Assembly: GCA_900471525.1 (NCBI GenBank)
Contig: UCEZ01000016.1
Span: 4,503 to 49,937, forward strand
DNA from: Hyphomicrobiales bacterium
Lineage (GTDB): Bacteria > Pseudomonadota > Alphaproteobacteria > Rhizobiales > Rhizobiaceae
Direction: 5' to 3'
Length of the DNA: 45,435 bases
Part shown: piece by piece, positions 15,950 through 24,742 of the stretch
How positions within the stretch are numbered: the stretch's first letter is position 1
Layout of the letters: the number at the start of each line of letters is the position of its first letter
The notes under the pieces: model-generated
What the model was told of the DNA's origin: nothing
The model's input: the letters and a program-made list of their open reading frames with translations, nothing else
Database searches by the model: none
Program-made: the position numbers and the translations under genes

Positions 15950-16075
15950 GGTGATTGGATTTTTTCTCGTTTGTTGTCGCGCTCTTTGGAGACGAACGCC
16001 TGCGGCTTGACGGGTGCCGATGGGCGCTGTGGGGCAGGTTGGGGTCGCTCAGTGATGAGCCAAGCACCTTTTCAT

Positions 16076-16168
16076 CTACGAGGTCGAGAATGCCACGGTG
16101 AATACGGCGACCCAGAAAACGGCCGACATTTCAGCGGCCAATAAGAAACCAAATGCTCTTTCGCTCAT
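16076..16168 (-). CDS. 30-residue single-helix membrane protein
   Basis: An ATG at 16168 follows a near-ideal ribosome site (AAGGAGGATCTC). The product is MSERAFGFLLAAEMSAVFWV followed by AVFTVAFSTS and a TAG stop. It is almost entirely hydrophobic after a charged start, with one predicted transmembrane helix. Such micro-proteins often modulate larger membrane complexes, but no partner is visible here. It is below usual gene-calling limits. Confidence comes from the ribosome site and the hydrophobic pattern. Confidence 0.5.
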   Translation of the reverse strand: MSERAFGFLLAAEMSAVFWVAVFTVAFSTS

Positions 16169-16520
16169 GAGATCCTCCTTAGGCAACCTCCATTGCCTTA
16201 AGGAAACTGTACTGAACTTTTAATAGGTTCGCTACCCATTACCCCGTTTAAACGGTATCGACAGTGACGAGCTCCGACGGGGCAACCAGTCGCGCGGTCT
16301 TTCACGCGACCAGATGCGGTGATTGGATTTCTGCATAAGTGACGCCGAATGTTTCGGCGCTGCTACCTTGGCTGAAGCCGGAACGGCGTTTGAGGCGAGA
16401 ACGTTTTCAACTTTCCGTATTGAGGGATTTTTCAACAGGCATGGGTTCAATCTGCGTTTCGACAGCGCGGTCGTCGGTACCAGGGCGATCAGCGGTGCGC
16501 GCGCGTTGCACAGGGCTGTC

Positions 16521-18452
16521 CTACGGCTGCCCGAGAAGCTTCGCATTCCCCGCCTCGCATTCCGGCAGTCGCACAGGTTTGGCGAATTTCGCCAGCGCCT
16601 CGGGCTTGGCGCACGCCGGGAAACCAGCTAGCGGCATCGTCTCTATGAACCGACTGCGCTCCACTGCGCTTAGGCCCGGTTCATTGATCATGCTCTCTAC
16701 AGTCAGGTCCGGGTGCTGCTTGAGAGCTTCTGTAGCCGAAGCAGTCGCCTCATCGGTTCGCCCCAGGGCCGCGAGGGAGCTGCTGCGGACCACCCAAGTC
16801 CACTTTTGGTAGTTGTTAGGCGTCATGCGCTCCAGCATTTTCACCGCGTCCTCATACCGGCCCGCCATAAAATAGGCAGGTGCGAAGAAGTTGGACGCCC
16901 ACATCGGATAGTTCGGGTCCAGCCTCATTACCTGGTCGACCATTTGTGCGCCGCGTTCAGGTTCACCGAAGCGTGCTGCAAAGCCGGTATAGAAAGTCAG
17001 TATTTCGGACGAACCCGGAGCCAGGCGGAGGGCCGTGTCCAGCTCAGACTTGGCGCGGCCCATGTCGCCCTTATTAGCAAGGCTCATACCAAACACCGCG
17101 TGTGCTTCAGCGTCGCTCGGATCAAGCCGCACCGCGCGTTCGGCCACATCGGCAGCCGCCTTGCGGTTGCTCTGCGGATTGACACCAAACAACTCCAATA
17201 TTTCATGAGCATGGTAAAGTTCTACCCAGGCTCGTGCCAGCCCCGGATCCAGTTCGACGGCACGGTTGAGAAACGTGATGGCCTCCTCGTCATCGGCTTT
17301 GGTGAGCTTTTCAATCTTCTCTGACCCGAGCAGATAGTAATCATAGGCATTCAGGTTTTCAGGCCGTTTACGCTTGGCTGCAGCCCGCCCAGCCTCTTGA
17401 ATCAGTCCCACTCCGCCGCCGAGGCGGTTGGCGACCTGCTCCGCGATTTCGGTCTGAACGGCGAACACGTCCTCAGCGGGCCGGTCCCAATTCTCCGACC
17501 AAAGATGGTGGCCGGTTTTTGCATCGACCAACTGTGCTGTGATCCGTACCCGGTCCGCCTGCCGCTGGATCGAGCCTTCCAGCGCAAAGCCCACATGCAG
17601 CGCATTTGCGACCTGGCGGGCATCCACCGGCTTGCCTTTATAAACTTCCGTCGAATTCCGCGCCATCACCTCGAATTCGGGAAACCGCGCGAGGTCAGTG
17701 ATGATGTCCTCAGTGAGGCCATCGGCCAGACGCTCGCTAGCCTCGTCGCCGCCATAATTGTCGAAGGGTAGCACCGCCACCGACGGCTTGCCGCTCAAAG
17801 GTTCGGGCTGCAAGAACCACCAGACCCCGCCGCCCGCCAGAGCCAGCGCCACGATCGCCGCCGCAGCCGTCTTGCCCCAGCCTGGGATCATTCCGAGAAG
17901 CGGGCGGCGCGCCCGTTTGCCGTCGAGTCTCAGCCGATACATCCGCACCGGCCGGCTGATGTTCTTGACCTGCTGCTCGCCGGTGAAATCGAGCGGCCAT
18001 TCGAGTTTGCCCTGGAGATGATCGTATGCCGTCCCCGACACCATCACGCCGCCGGGCTCGGCCAAATGCTCCAGCCGCGCGGCGACATTCACCCCATCCC
18101 CATACACGTCACCATCCACCAACGCCACATCGCCCAGATTGATCCCGACGCGGAATACGATGCGTTCAGGCTCTGGGAGGCCGGCGTTGCGCGCCGTCAC
18201 GGCATTCTGAAACTCCGCAGCGCAGGCAACCGCATCAACCACGCTGTCAAACGCGACAAGCGCGCCGTCGCCCATCAGCTTGATAACAGTGCCATGACGC
18301 AGGGAGATGGCGGGATTGATCAGGTCGGCGCGGATGGTCTTCAGCCGCTTGATGGTGCCGGCCTCATCGGCCTCCATCGCCTTTGAGTAGCCTACCATAT
18401 CCGCCGCTAAGATCGCGAGCAGCTTCCGGTCGAGCGCGGGGGTACTCATCAT
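16521..18452 (-). CDS. Adenylate cyclase domain / TolB-like / TPR protein
   Basis: A 643-residue rhizobial-type class III cyclase. Residues 8-170 are the cyclase domain: LAADMVGYS (first metal Asp), KLMGDGALVAF (Lys and second metal Asp) and GDGVNVAARLE (transition-state Asn and Arg), so catalysis looks possible. A membrane helix follows near residues 193-215 (AAAAIVALALAGGGVWWF). Next is a TolB/FlgO-like segment (KPSVAVLPFDNYGGDE, DIITDLARFPEFEVMARNST, VRITAQLVDAKTGHHLW), then TPR repeats from about 380 to 600. The C-terminal ending is Pro/Lys-rich. The architecture suggests cAMP production tuned by protein contacts through the TPRs. Two ATGs in tandem open the gene; the first (18452) has AAGG upstream. 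It is monocistronic, with gene-poor DNA on both sides. Confidence 0.92.
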   Translation of the reverse strand: MMSTPALDRKLLAILAADMVGYSKAMEADEAGTIKRLKTIRADLINPAISLRHGTVIKLMGDGALVAFDSVVDAVACAAEFQNAVTARNAGLPEPERIVFRVGINLGDVALVDGDVYGDGVNVAARLEHLAEPGGVMVSGTAYDHLQGKLEWPLDFTGEQQVKNISRPVRMYRLRLDGKRARRPLLGMIPGWGKTAAAAIVALALAGGGVWWFLQPEPLSGKPSVAVLPFDNYGGDEASERLADGLTEDIITDLARFPEFEVMARNSTEVYKGKPVDARQVANALHVGFALEGSIQRQADRVRITAQLVDAKTGHHLWSENWDRPAEDVFAVQTEIAEQVANRLGGGVGLIQEAGRAAAKRKRPENLNAYDYYLLGSEKIEKLTKADDEEAITFLNRAVELDPGLARAWVELYHAHEILELFGVNPQSNRKAAADVAERAVRLDPSDAEAHAVFGMSLANKGDMGRAKSELDTALRLAPGSSEILTFYTGFAARFGEPERGAQMVDQVMRLDPNYPMWASNFFAPAYFMAGRYEDAVKMLERMTPNNYQKWTWVVRSSSLAALGRTDEATASATEALKQHPDLTVESMINEPGLSAVERSRFIETMPLAGFPACAKPEALAKFAKPVRLPECEAGNAKLLGQP

Positions 18453-19002
18453 CGTTGCCTTGCATGAACATGCAATAGTGTCGACAGTCTACACCCATCG
18501 AAACGCCGCAACTAGCACACTGCCAAAACGGCATGTTGCTTGTGGCCCTATCACCGATTCCATCGCAAGGCGCTTAATAGTCGATCTCGGTTCGAGACCG
18601 GACCTTTCAGTCCTTCCCGGCAGGAAGAGCTCAGCAATATGGGTCGGTTCCAGCTGGGAGCGGAACGACACCTTAAGCATTTGCCTCTGTAGGCCACAGG
18701 TATTCACCAGTCACAAGGATGCCCACGCATCAAATCGTCTTGCGTTCCAAGCGAGCCGGTTCGTTTCGGTGGCCGGCTCGCTTGCTGAAAACGACGCCAA
18801 ACAATGCTTTCCGCTTTAATTTCGAGGGTGCCGGCGGTTAGGCAATCCCGGTGCCAAGATCGTAGGCGGCAACTGCGAGATCGCCGCTAGGTTCGCATTT
18901 GTCTTCCATCGGTCCACCGCTACCGCCCAACACAATAGGAAGTTCGGCGGCAATGAGAAACTTCAGCGTCATCAGCCGCCGCCGCCGGGCGGCGGCCAAA
19001 TC
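18453..19002. other. Intergenic, no gene recognised
   Basis: About 550 bases with only short, unconvincing open frames on both strands. The promoter of the cyclase gene should be at 18453-18520, but no consensus boxes stand out. Confidence 0.5.
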
Positions 19003-19236
19003 TTAAAATCGGATATCCCAAAGAGAGAATCTGGCTTCCAGGAGTACGGCCTCGTTCTCCGGAAGGCCGATATCGCGACGCATGCGATTTGATAGATGCG
19101 AGATCTGGTTCGTTTGACGACGTCTCAAGGCGGCCCGAAGCAACGCGCGGGCGGTCTTCCAGGTGCCGAATTTCAGGCACAGTTCATCCACCGTTGTCGC
19201 CAAGGCGTCGACAACTATAAATTGTTCTTCACGCAT
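19003..19236 (-). CDS. DUF1127 family protein
   Basis: A 77-residue protein ending in the DUF1127 (YjiS-like) signature: ARALLRAALRRRQTNQISHL followed by SNRMRRDIGLPENE. The family pattern is an Arg-rich amphipathic helix, then L-x-D/N-R-x-L/M-x-R-DIG. An N-terminal extension (MREEQFIVVDALATTVDELC) is shared by a rhizobial subgroup. Short Arg-rich DUF1127 proteins in Agrobacterium have been linked to RNA interaction and phosphate/stress physiology; whether that applies to this subgroup is inference. GGGAGTGAAAATC before ATG 19236 is a good ribosome site. No operon partner is present. Confidence 0.8.
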   Translation of the reverse strand: MREEQFIVVDALATTVDELCLKFGTWKTARALLRAALRRRQTNQISHLSNRMRRDIGLPENEAVLLEARFSLWDIRF

Positions 19237-19739
19237 GATTTTCACTCCCGGCGCAACTACGCAACCAGGTCCTCTCGAAGGGCAAAAAGACGCGCACATG
19301 CGGACGCAGAAATGCGAACAATCGTTCCGTCAGCCGGTCACGTCAGGTCAGTTGGGAAAATGCCATCTGGCAAAAATCCGTGGCTTAAAAGCCTCGGGAG
19401 CAAGATCGGCTCGAGGTAGATGCGCGACGCATCGAACCCATGAGAGCTGTTCCGCCAAAGAGGCGCACAGTCATTCGAATATAATCCATGCCACGCCTCC
19501 TCTGCTTTAAATTGCGAGAGATGCCAAAATACATGAGAGTGGTTGATCGGCAAGCACACAATTTCGGCTTGTAGCAATACCACGGGGTTAGTTGCGGCAA
19601 TGCAACACTTGCCCCGACGCGGCTCACTCCCCCAAGCCGCCTCCCCGCATCTACCGCAGCCTGCCTGGCTGCGGACCTTTATCGTCGGTTGTCGAACGCT
19701 AGCTCACAGACCCCAAATAGCAGGACCGCGGACGGATCA
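19237..19739. other. Intergenic, no gene recognised
   Basis: The 5' part should hold the DUF1127 promoter. Several short open frames overlap on both strands without credible products. Confidence 0.45.
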
Positions 19740-20090
19740 TATGGCCGCTCTCAACCTGTCCATTGCCGAAGGATCAAACCGTTCACTTCATTGTCGACAA
19801 ACACACGCGCTATAAGCAGCCGAAAATCCGCGCCTGGCTAGCACGGCATCCAAGATGGACGTTCCGCTTCGTACCAACATCATGCTCATGGCTGAACGCA
19901 GTAGAGGGTTTCTTCGCAAACTGACACGCCGACGTTTGAAGCACGGCGTCTTTCTTTCCATCATCGATCTCCAGGCGGCCGTCAACCGCTTCATCACGGA
20001 GCACAACCAGAAACCGCGGCCATTCATCTGGAAAGCAGACCCGGATGAGATCATTGCAGCGTCAAACGTGGGCACCAAGCGTTGGAATCA
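19740..20090 (+). mobile_element. IS630-family transposase remnant
   Basis: A frame reads VHFIVDKHTRYKQPKIRAWL, ARHPRWTFRFVPTSCSWLNA and VEGFFA, then after loss of one A near 19918 continues LTRRRLKHGVFLSIIDLQAA and FIWKADPDEIIAA. This is the C-terminal DDE half of an IS630-type transposase. An internal deletion near 19765 joins MAALNLS to this part, so most of the protein is gone. No terminal repeats were identified. Confidence 0.82.
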
Positions 20091-20095
20091 ACGCT

Positions 20096-20281
20096 CTAGG
20101 CTGCAAGGGCGACGCGTTGTGTCACGTGGGCTCTCACGGCCTCGCGCGCCTCCGTAGCCGACGAAAAGCTTCTGCCATCAAGCTCCATGACATCGTACTT
20201 CACTGCCATGAAGGCAAGGCAGCCGTCACGCGGGATAAGAACACCAACCGGAATACCCTGGTATTCGACAACCTGCTTCAT
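20096..20281 (-). CDS. Small protein, unknown
   Basis: A 61-residue product opening MKQVVEYQGIPVGVLIPRDG, then FMAVKYDVMELDGRSFSSAT and an Ala/Arg-rich helix. It reads as a small beta-rich protein with a helical tail, a pattern I associate with short rhizobial hypotheticals. ATG 20281 is preferred (GGAGAATTCA upstream); a GTG lies one codon before it. It starts right beside the IS630 remnant, so the 3' end might have been altered by the insertion. The function is unknown. Confidence 0.5.
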   Translation of the reverse strand: MKQVVEYQGIPVGVLIPRDGCLAFMAVKYDVMELDGRSFSSATEAREAVRAHVTQRVALAA

Positions 20282-20712
20282 CACTGAATTCTCCGATCAA
20301 GGCGGAATACTGATTGGCACGGATACGGGTGGACGCGGTTTGCGTCACATTCGATCGCGACAGCCATGCACCTTCCGGATGGAAATGATAGACAAGGTTC
20401 TTGTGAAAATATTCAAGATAGTCTCCTCGTCATCTGGGGTCGGACCTATCAGCTAACAGGGTTTGAACGTACATTACATGTCGGGTTTGTCAATTCGGCA
20501 ACAGAACATGGTAGAATTTAATTTTAATAGTATGATATTTGGTGGCCCGTTTAGGAATTGCGTTCCTCAAGGCCTTGTTGCAACGCAACATAATTCCGCG
20601 CGGCGCAATGAGCCCTGACGGTTGAGCAGTCTGCTCTCTGCAGCCAACGGAGCCGCGAGTGGCGGTCATGTTCGCCGCTTCAGGGTGAGCAATGTCCTAT
20701 AAGCGGAGTTGC
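20282..20712. other. Intergenic, no gene recognised
   Basis: This stretch includes a short AT-rich block at 20500-20545. I see no coding, RNA or repeat signal I can support. Confidence 0.45.
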
Positions 20713-20995
20713 TTAGTCCCGTTGTATTCGCGTTGCCAATGGCCACACATCAAGGGCCTGATGAAGGAGTGCTTGAACCCGCACGGGCGAAGCAGACAAG
20801 AACACGATCAACTCTCGACCCTTGCCGGGATCAGCCAGGAATAGGGTCGGCCATCGCCGGATAGGCATCAGCCTTCTCGAAGCGTGCAATTTCCGGTCCT
20901 TGATGTTGCGAAGCCTCGGGCCAAAGGGCCTGCCGATCAGGGCGAACAACGCAAAGACAAAGTCGCTGGCTACCGATAAGTGATCGAAATCGGAC
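20713..20995 (-). mobile_element. Tn3-family transposase remnant
   Basis: The minus strand reads SDFVFALFALIGRPFGPRLR and NIKDRKLHA, like the DHVFALxxLLGxxFxPRIRDLxDRKL block in Tn3-type TnpA, and then FEKADAYPAMADPI in a shifted frame. Only this short internal piece survives. No resolvase and no 38-bp end were seen. The DNA on to 21375 shows no gene. Confidence 0.6.
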
Positions 20996-21375
20996 AGGCG
21001 TGCTCAAGGCACCTGGGATTTAACTGGTCCTCCGATCTCGTCATTCTCGGCTTGCGCCCTCCGCCTTAAACCACCGCGTCCCGACGCCTCAGCCAACCAC
21101 TCTCAACTTCGACTGCGGATCGGTATGCTCCACTGCGGATATCAAGACCGAGGCGAGTGATTTTGTTTGCCAACGCGCCCTCGATGTTTGCGCAGGCATA
21201 TGCCGCATCTCCTGGTGGCAACGGTTTGAGATATTGGCGTTCGCACTTCGTCAAGAGCGATAGGCGAATGGATAGCGCCGTTCGGAAACGTTTTTTTACG
21301 CTAACCCGGGAAGGCTCTTGATTTTCTTGGCGGGACGAAGCTTCCAAACCAGAACGGTAAATCATCAAGTTGCAT

Positions 21376-21495
21376 TTAAAGTGGCCATAGAACCAGCGCC
21401 AGGCTGGCCGCCAAGCCCACTAGCAACGCCATCCCGCCGATCAGCAGGAGGGTTGTCGCGAGGCTTTCGTGTTCGGGCGTCTGCGGGCGGGGCAT
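21376..21495 (-). CDS. 39-residue membrane protein
   Basis: ATG 21495 with AAGGGATG upstream opens MPRPQTPEHESLATTLLLIG, then a strongly hydrophobic GMALLVGLAASLALVLW ending PL and TAA. It has a hydrophilic Pro-rich start and one transmembrane helix. No family is recognised. It is divergent from another micro membrane gene at 21615, with 119 bases between them. Confidence 0.45.
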   Translation of the reverse strand: MPRPQTPEHESLATTLLLIGGMALLVGLAASLALVLWPL

Positions 21496-21614
21496 GGCGT
21501 TTCATCCCTTAAGTCGATCGATACCCGATATAAGGTCGGGTTGCCGGTCGCGGTAGGGTTGGCTATGCAGGTTTCGACCGCGACATAGAGTGATGAATAC
21601 CGAAAGGGACGACC

Positions 21615-21722
21615 ATGACCTTCAAGGGCGGCAGAATGACCCTCGTGTGGATGGTGCTGGCTGTCGTCGCCATTGTTCAGATCGCCGTTGTTGTCGCAGG
21701 CGTGCTTGGCGGGTTGGGCTGA
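21615..21722 (+). CDS. 35-residue membrane protein
   Basis: ATG 21615 behind GAAAGGGACGACC opens MTFKGGRMTLVWMVLAVVAI and continues VQIAVVVAGVLGGLG to TGA. Almost the whole chain is one transmembrane helix. No family is known to me. It lies between a divergent micro-protein gene and a decayed NhaA gene. Confidence 0.42.
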   Translation: MTFKGGRMTLVWMVLAVVAIVQIAVVVAGVLGGLG

Positions 21723-21784
21723 GCCCGCCCGCGCTACCCGGCTCTGGCGGCCCTGCGGCCGCTGACCTTAAGGGGAGATAGCCA

Positions 21785-22125
21785 TTCACTCCGGCGGCCA
21801 GTGACCCCAAGAGGATCCCGAACTTGACCGATAGCGCCACCGCCCCCAGCACACGACGAGCTTGCCGAACACCAGACCGGCGGCGGCGCCAAGGGTGAGC
21901 GGTTCGAGCAGCACGCCCGGAGTGACCCCACAAACGAGACTCTTTCCTTGGCGATCCTGTAAAGCAGCATGATCGGGAAGGCCCCGGCCTGTGCAGGGCG
22001 TGTTCCCAGCGCGCTGAGGGTGCGCTTGAGCGGAATGGTCAGGGCGAGGATAACGCCCGCAACGGTCGCATGCATAGAGTGGAAAACGATAGCGCCTGAA
22101 TAGGCAGGCCAGAGCGAATTCGCGC
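21785..22125 (-). pseudogene. NhaA Na+/H+ antiporter remnant
   Basis: The minus strand reads YSGAIVFHSMHATVAGVILA and LTIPLK, the well-conserved NhaA block (normally G-I-HATxAGVxLAxxIP), followed after frame changes by LTLGAAAGLVFGKL, which fits a later NhaA helix. The remainder, including the N-terminal half and the Asp pair of the ion site, is absent. It is a dead fragment of a gene of about 390 codons. Confidence 0.7.
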
Positions 22126-22142
22126 TCGACCTGCCAAAACAG

Positions 22143-22622
22143 TCACTCTTGCACGGACGCCGTAACCGACCTGATCACTTCCGTCGCCATCCTGAATTCC
22201 TTCTGGCGGTTTTTGATGCCATAGCGATGGGCAATCCAGTCAAAATCCGTGTAGGCGACTTTAACGGAGCCGTCTTTCGCTTGATAGACAAGGACCCGCA
22301 CAGGCCAGTCGAGGCCCGAGAGGGGCTTGGCTGTGATGAAGGTGGTGCCAAGCGCAGGATTTCCAAAGAGGATGAGGCGAGACGGTCTGACCTTGTTTCC
22401 GGCCGCGTTGCCGAGTGAGGCCTGATCGATATCGCCAAACAGCCTGATTCCCTTTTCGGCGACATTGCCTTTGATCCGTTTTACGGTTTCGTTGACGGAG
22501 TACCGGCTCTCGACTGTGATGACGCCATCTCGCGTTCCCGCATGGGCGCTGGCGGGCATCGTGGCGATTGCCGTGAGTGAGAACATGGCGAAGGTGAAGA
22601 TCGTGCTGACAAGTCTGAACAT
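22143..22622 (-). CDS. DUF302 domain protein, secreted
   Basis: A 159-residue product with a signal peptide (MFRLVSTIFTFAMFSLTAIA, cleavage near ASAHA) and a DUF302 domain: VESRYSVNETVKRIKGNVAE, GIRLFGDIDQA, LILFGNPALGTTF and LPVRVLVY-like DWPVRVLVYQAKDGSVKVAY. DUF302 is a small dimeric alpha/beta fold of unproven function, often next to redox or metal genes. GGAGACTTTCAA supports ATG 22622; a longer frame to 22733 has no signal. It follows the MFS gene by 107 bases on the same strand and may be the last gene of a LysR-cupin-MFS-DUF302 series. Confidence 0.88.
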   Translation of the reverse strand: MFRLVSTIFTFAMFSLTAIATMPASAHAGTRDGVITVESRYSVNETVKRIKGNVAEKGIRLFGDIDQASLGNAAGNKVRPSRLILFGNPALGTTFITAKPLSGLDWPVRVLVYQAKDGSVKVAYTDFDWIAHRYGIKNRQKEFRMATEVIRSVTASVQE

Positions 22623-22729
22623 TTGAAAGTCTCCATTTCCTGTTGTTGTGGTTGTACGATGCAATGAACGAGGGGGATCGAACCGGGCGGGGAACAGAGA
22701 GCAATGCCCGTTTCCTTGATCCAACATAG

Positions 22730-23956
22730 TCACCTGGATGCGCGCACTGACGCCGTTGCGGGCGAGGTCAGCAATCGAGCGGCCACGATCGCCAAAAAGA
22801 GTGCTGACACCAGCATCACAACGCAGGCGTTCCAGCCGAAATGGTCATAGGCCTGTCCAAGAACGAGGCTGCCAACCAGCCCACCCGTATAGTAGCAAGC
22901 GAGATAGATGCCGCTCGCTCCAGCCTTGTCGCTCAGTGCCCGGCGACCCACGACGCCGGCTGCGATCGCCTGCGCCAGAAATGTTCCGACGGCCACCAGC
23001 GACAGCCCGGTCAGGATGATTGGAAGACTTGGGCTCGTGAGGGCAATCAATCCGACGATCGCCAGTCCAAGCGTCCAAGCGATGGCCCGGGACGAACCCA
23101 GGCGGTTTGAAAGCCGTCCCGCAAATGGAGTGGTAAGGATCGACGGCAGAAATACCAGGTAGACCAGACCCAGAGCCATTGGTTCCACGCCGAGGGCTAC
23201 GAGCTGGAAATTCACGTAGGTGAAGGTGCCGATGAACACGAACAGGATCAGAAAGCCGATCGCGAAGACGCGCCGCAAGTCGGAATCGGCGAGATGAACC
23301 ATCCAGATTCGCCCGGTGAGCATTTCGCGATCGTTCGTTTCCATCATCCTGGAGGCACTCCTGAAAGTGAACCAGACCAGAAGCGCTCCGACCAAATTGA
23401 GAACCGCGAACACCAGGAAATTCACCGACAGGCCGCCCAAGCCCGCCACTGCCGCCGAAAGAATGCGGCCGATCAGATTGCTGGCGACATTCCCGGTGAC
23501 GTAAGCCGCCAGAGCGCCCGTGGCCTTGCTGGCGGAGAAGGTCTCCGAAAGATAGGCGATGGTCAACGTGAAGGCCGCCGACATGCAGAGGCCTTGAACG
23601 ATGCGAAGCATTGCGAAGACGATGATGTCGTCGGTGAACGCAAGCAATGCCGTGGGTATGGAAAGCACGGCCAGACTGATCCATGTGCCGTTGCGGCGAT
23701 CGATGTAGCTTCCGAAAAATGCAACCAGGAGGCCCGCGACTGCCATGCCCAGGGTACTGGCGTTGACGGCCAATCCCATGGTCGCACGGCTGACCTGGTA
23801 TTTGTCGACAAGCGACGGGAGCACAGCCTGGGCGGCGAACAGGTCGACCAGCGTCAAAAACGCGACAAGCGCGATCAGACCGAAACGCCAACTGTCCGCG
23901 GCCGCCGCTGAGCAAGTTGAATGAGATGCGCCAAGTGGATGTTCGATATCGGTCAT
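22730..23956 (-). CDS. MFS transporter
   Basis: A 408-residue inner-membrane carrier with about 12 hydrophobic helices. The MFS signature between helices 2 and 3 is visible (FFGSYIDRRNGTWISL, a G-x3-D-R-x-G/N-R type loop), and AAFTLTIAYLSETF fits helix 5. The overall pattern recalls YnfM/YdhP-like multidrug or aromatic compound exporters of the DHA1 group; the substrate is not predictable. ATG 23956 is chosen because AGGAGG lies 8 bases upstream with correct spacing, while ATG 23962 would be only two bases away from it. It lies downstream of a secreted cupin gene (95-base gap), probably on the same transcript. Confidence 0.9.
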   Translation of the reverse strand: MTDIEHPLGASHSTCSAAAADSWRFGLIALVAFLTLVDLFAAQAVLPSLVDKYQVSRATMGLAVNASTLGMAVAGLLVAFFGSYIDRRNGTWISLAVLSIPTALLAFTDDIIVFAMLRIVQGLCMSAAFTLTIAYLSETFSASKATGALAAYVTGNVASNLIGRILSAAVAGLGGLSVNFLVFAVLNLVGALLVWFTFRSASRMMETNDREMLTGRIWMVHLADSDLRRVFAIGFLILFVFIGTFTYVNFQLVALGVEPMALGLVYLVFLPSILTTPFAGRLSNRLGSSRAIAWTLGLAIVGLIALTSPSLPIILTGLSLVAVGTFLAQAIAAGVVGRRALSDKAGASGIYLACYYTGGLVGSLVLGQAYDHFGWNACVVMLVSALFLAIVAARLLTSPATASVRASR

Positions 23957-24051
23957 CGCCATTTCCTCCTTTGGGAATGGCGTTTCCAGCCGCCGTGCCG
24001 GAAGCGCCATTCAGTGGGCTCATTATCCGCTTCCTGTTTGGAAGCCGCCGA

Positions 24052-24552
24052 TTACATCGACTCGTTCTGTTGCGTCTCATCCGTCAGGATGTCGGAGGAA
24101 TAGAGGACGGCCGGAACCTTGCCGGTATTCTTCCACCAATGGGAAAGTCGACCGAACTCGGCGGTCACATCGCCCTTCTTGTGCAGGATCGGGACCTTGC
24201 ACGTGCTGCGATACTCGGTGATCGAGCCGGAGACGATGAGGATGTTGGCAGGCCGCGCTTCATGCGAATGCCAGGGAACGACGCCGCCCGGCTGCACCAC
24301 GAGCTTGCGCATGCGCAGCATGCTATGCTTCCAGGCATCGCCCTTCGGAGCAAGGTCGATGGAGGTGATGACGTCGTCGGTAACGCCCTCCGGCATTGTC
24401 GCGCCGGGCTTCATTGCATTCTCGGCAACCTGGTCGGCGGGGCAGTCGCCGGCAAAGGCTGGAGCGGCAGGCAGGCTTGCGCTGAGGATCAGAGCAGTGA
24501 GTGCGAGGGTGGCCTGGAACGGAACGCGGGCCGTCTTTAGCTTGATGGTCAT
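24052..24552 (-). CDS. Secreted cupin-domain protein
   Basis: A 166-residue product. A signal peptide is present (hydrophobic LALTALILSASLPAAPAFAG). The single cupin barrel shows the metal pattern VVPWHSHEARPANILIVSGS (two His and Glu) and, in the second half, LSHWWKNTG. Cupins of this size bind a metal ion and act as sensors, isomerases or small dioxygenases; the reaction cannot be assigned. The mature N-terminus contains one Cys and a second lies in STCKVP, so a disulfide is possible. AAGGAGAACCTGCCC gives a good ribosome site. LysR lies 190 bases upstream on the same strand. Confidence 0.88.
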   Translation of the reverse strand: MTIKLKTARVPFQATLALTALILSASLPAAPAFAGDCPADQVAENAMKPGATMPEGVTDDVITSIDLAPKGDAWKHSMLRMRKLVVQPGGVVPWHSHEARPANILIVSGSITEYRSTCKVPILHKKGDVTAEFGRLSHWWKNTGKVPAVLYSSDILTDETQQNESM

Positions 24553-24742
24553 GGGCAGGTTCTCCTTGTTGAGCCCGGCACAAAAACGCTCTCGGGCATG
24601 TCAAGGAGAATGACGGAGTGGCACTCTGGAGAGAAATGCCGCCTGCTTTTGAATTCCATAGCCAAGAGCTATCGTCGAAGCAGAGGCGTGCTAGCCCGTC
24701 CGGGCCATTTCACAGGCCCTTGGGGGCTTATTGTCGACATCT

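Noticed and set aside
16713..17324. Open frame of 203 codons on the plus strand
   Set aside because: It lies fully inside the cyclase-TPR gene on the other strand, whose protein has clear domains; the antisense product has none.
22845..24080. Minus-strand 411-codon frame overlapping the MFS gene
   Set aside because: Same strand, different frame; Arg/Ser/Gly-rich composition, while the MFS frame has 12 hydrophobic helices and a proper ribosome site.
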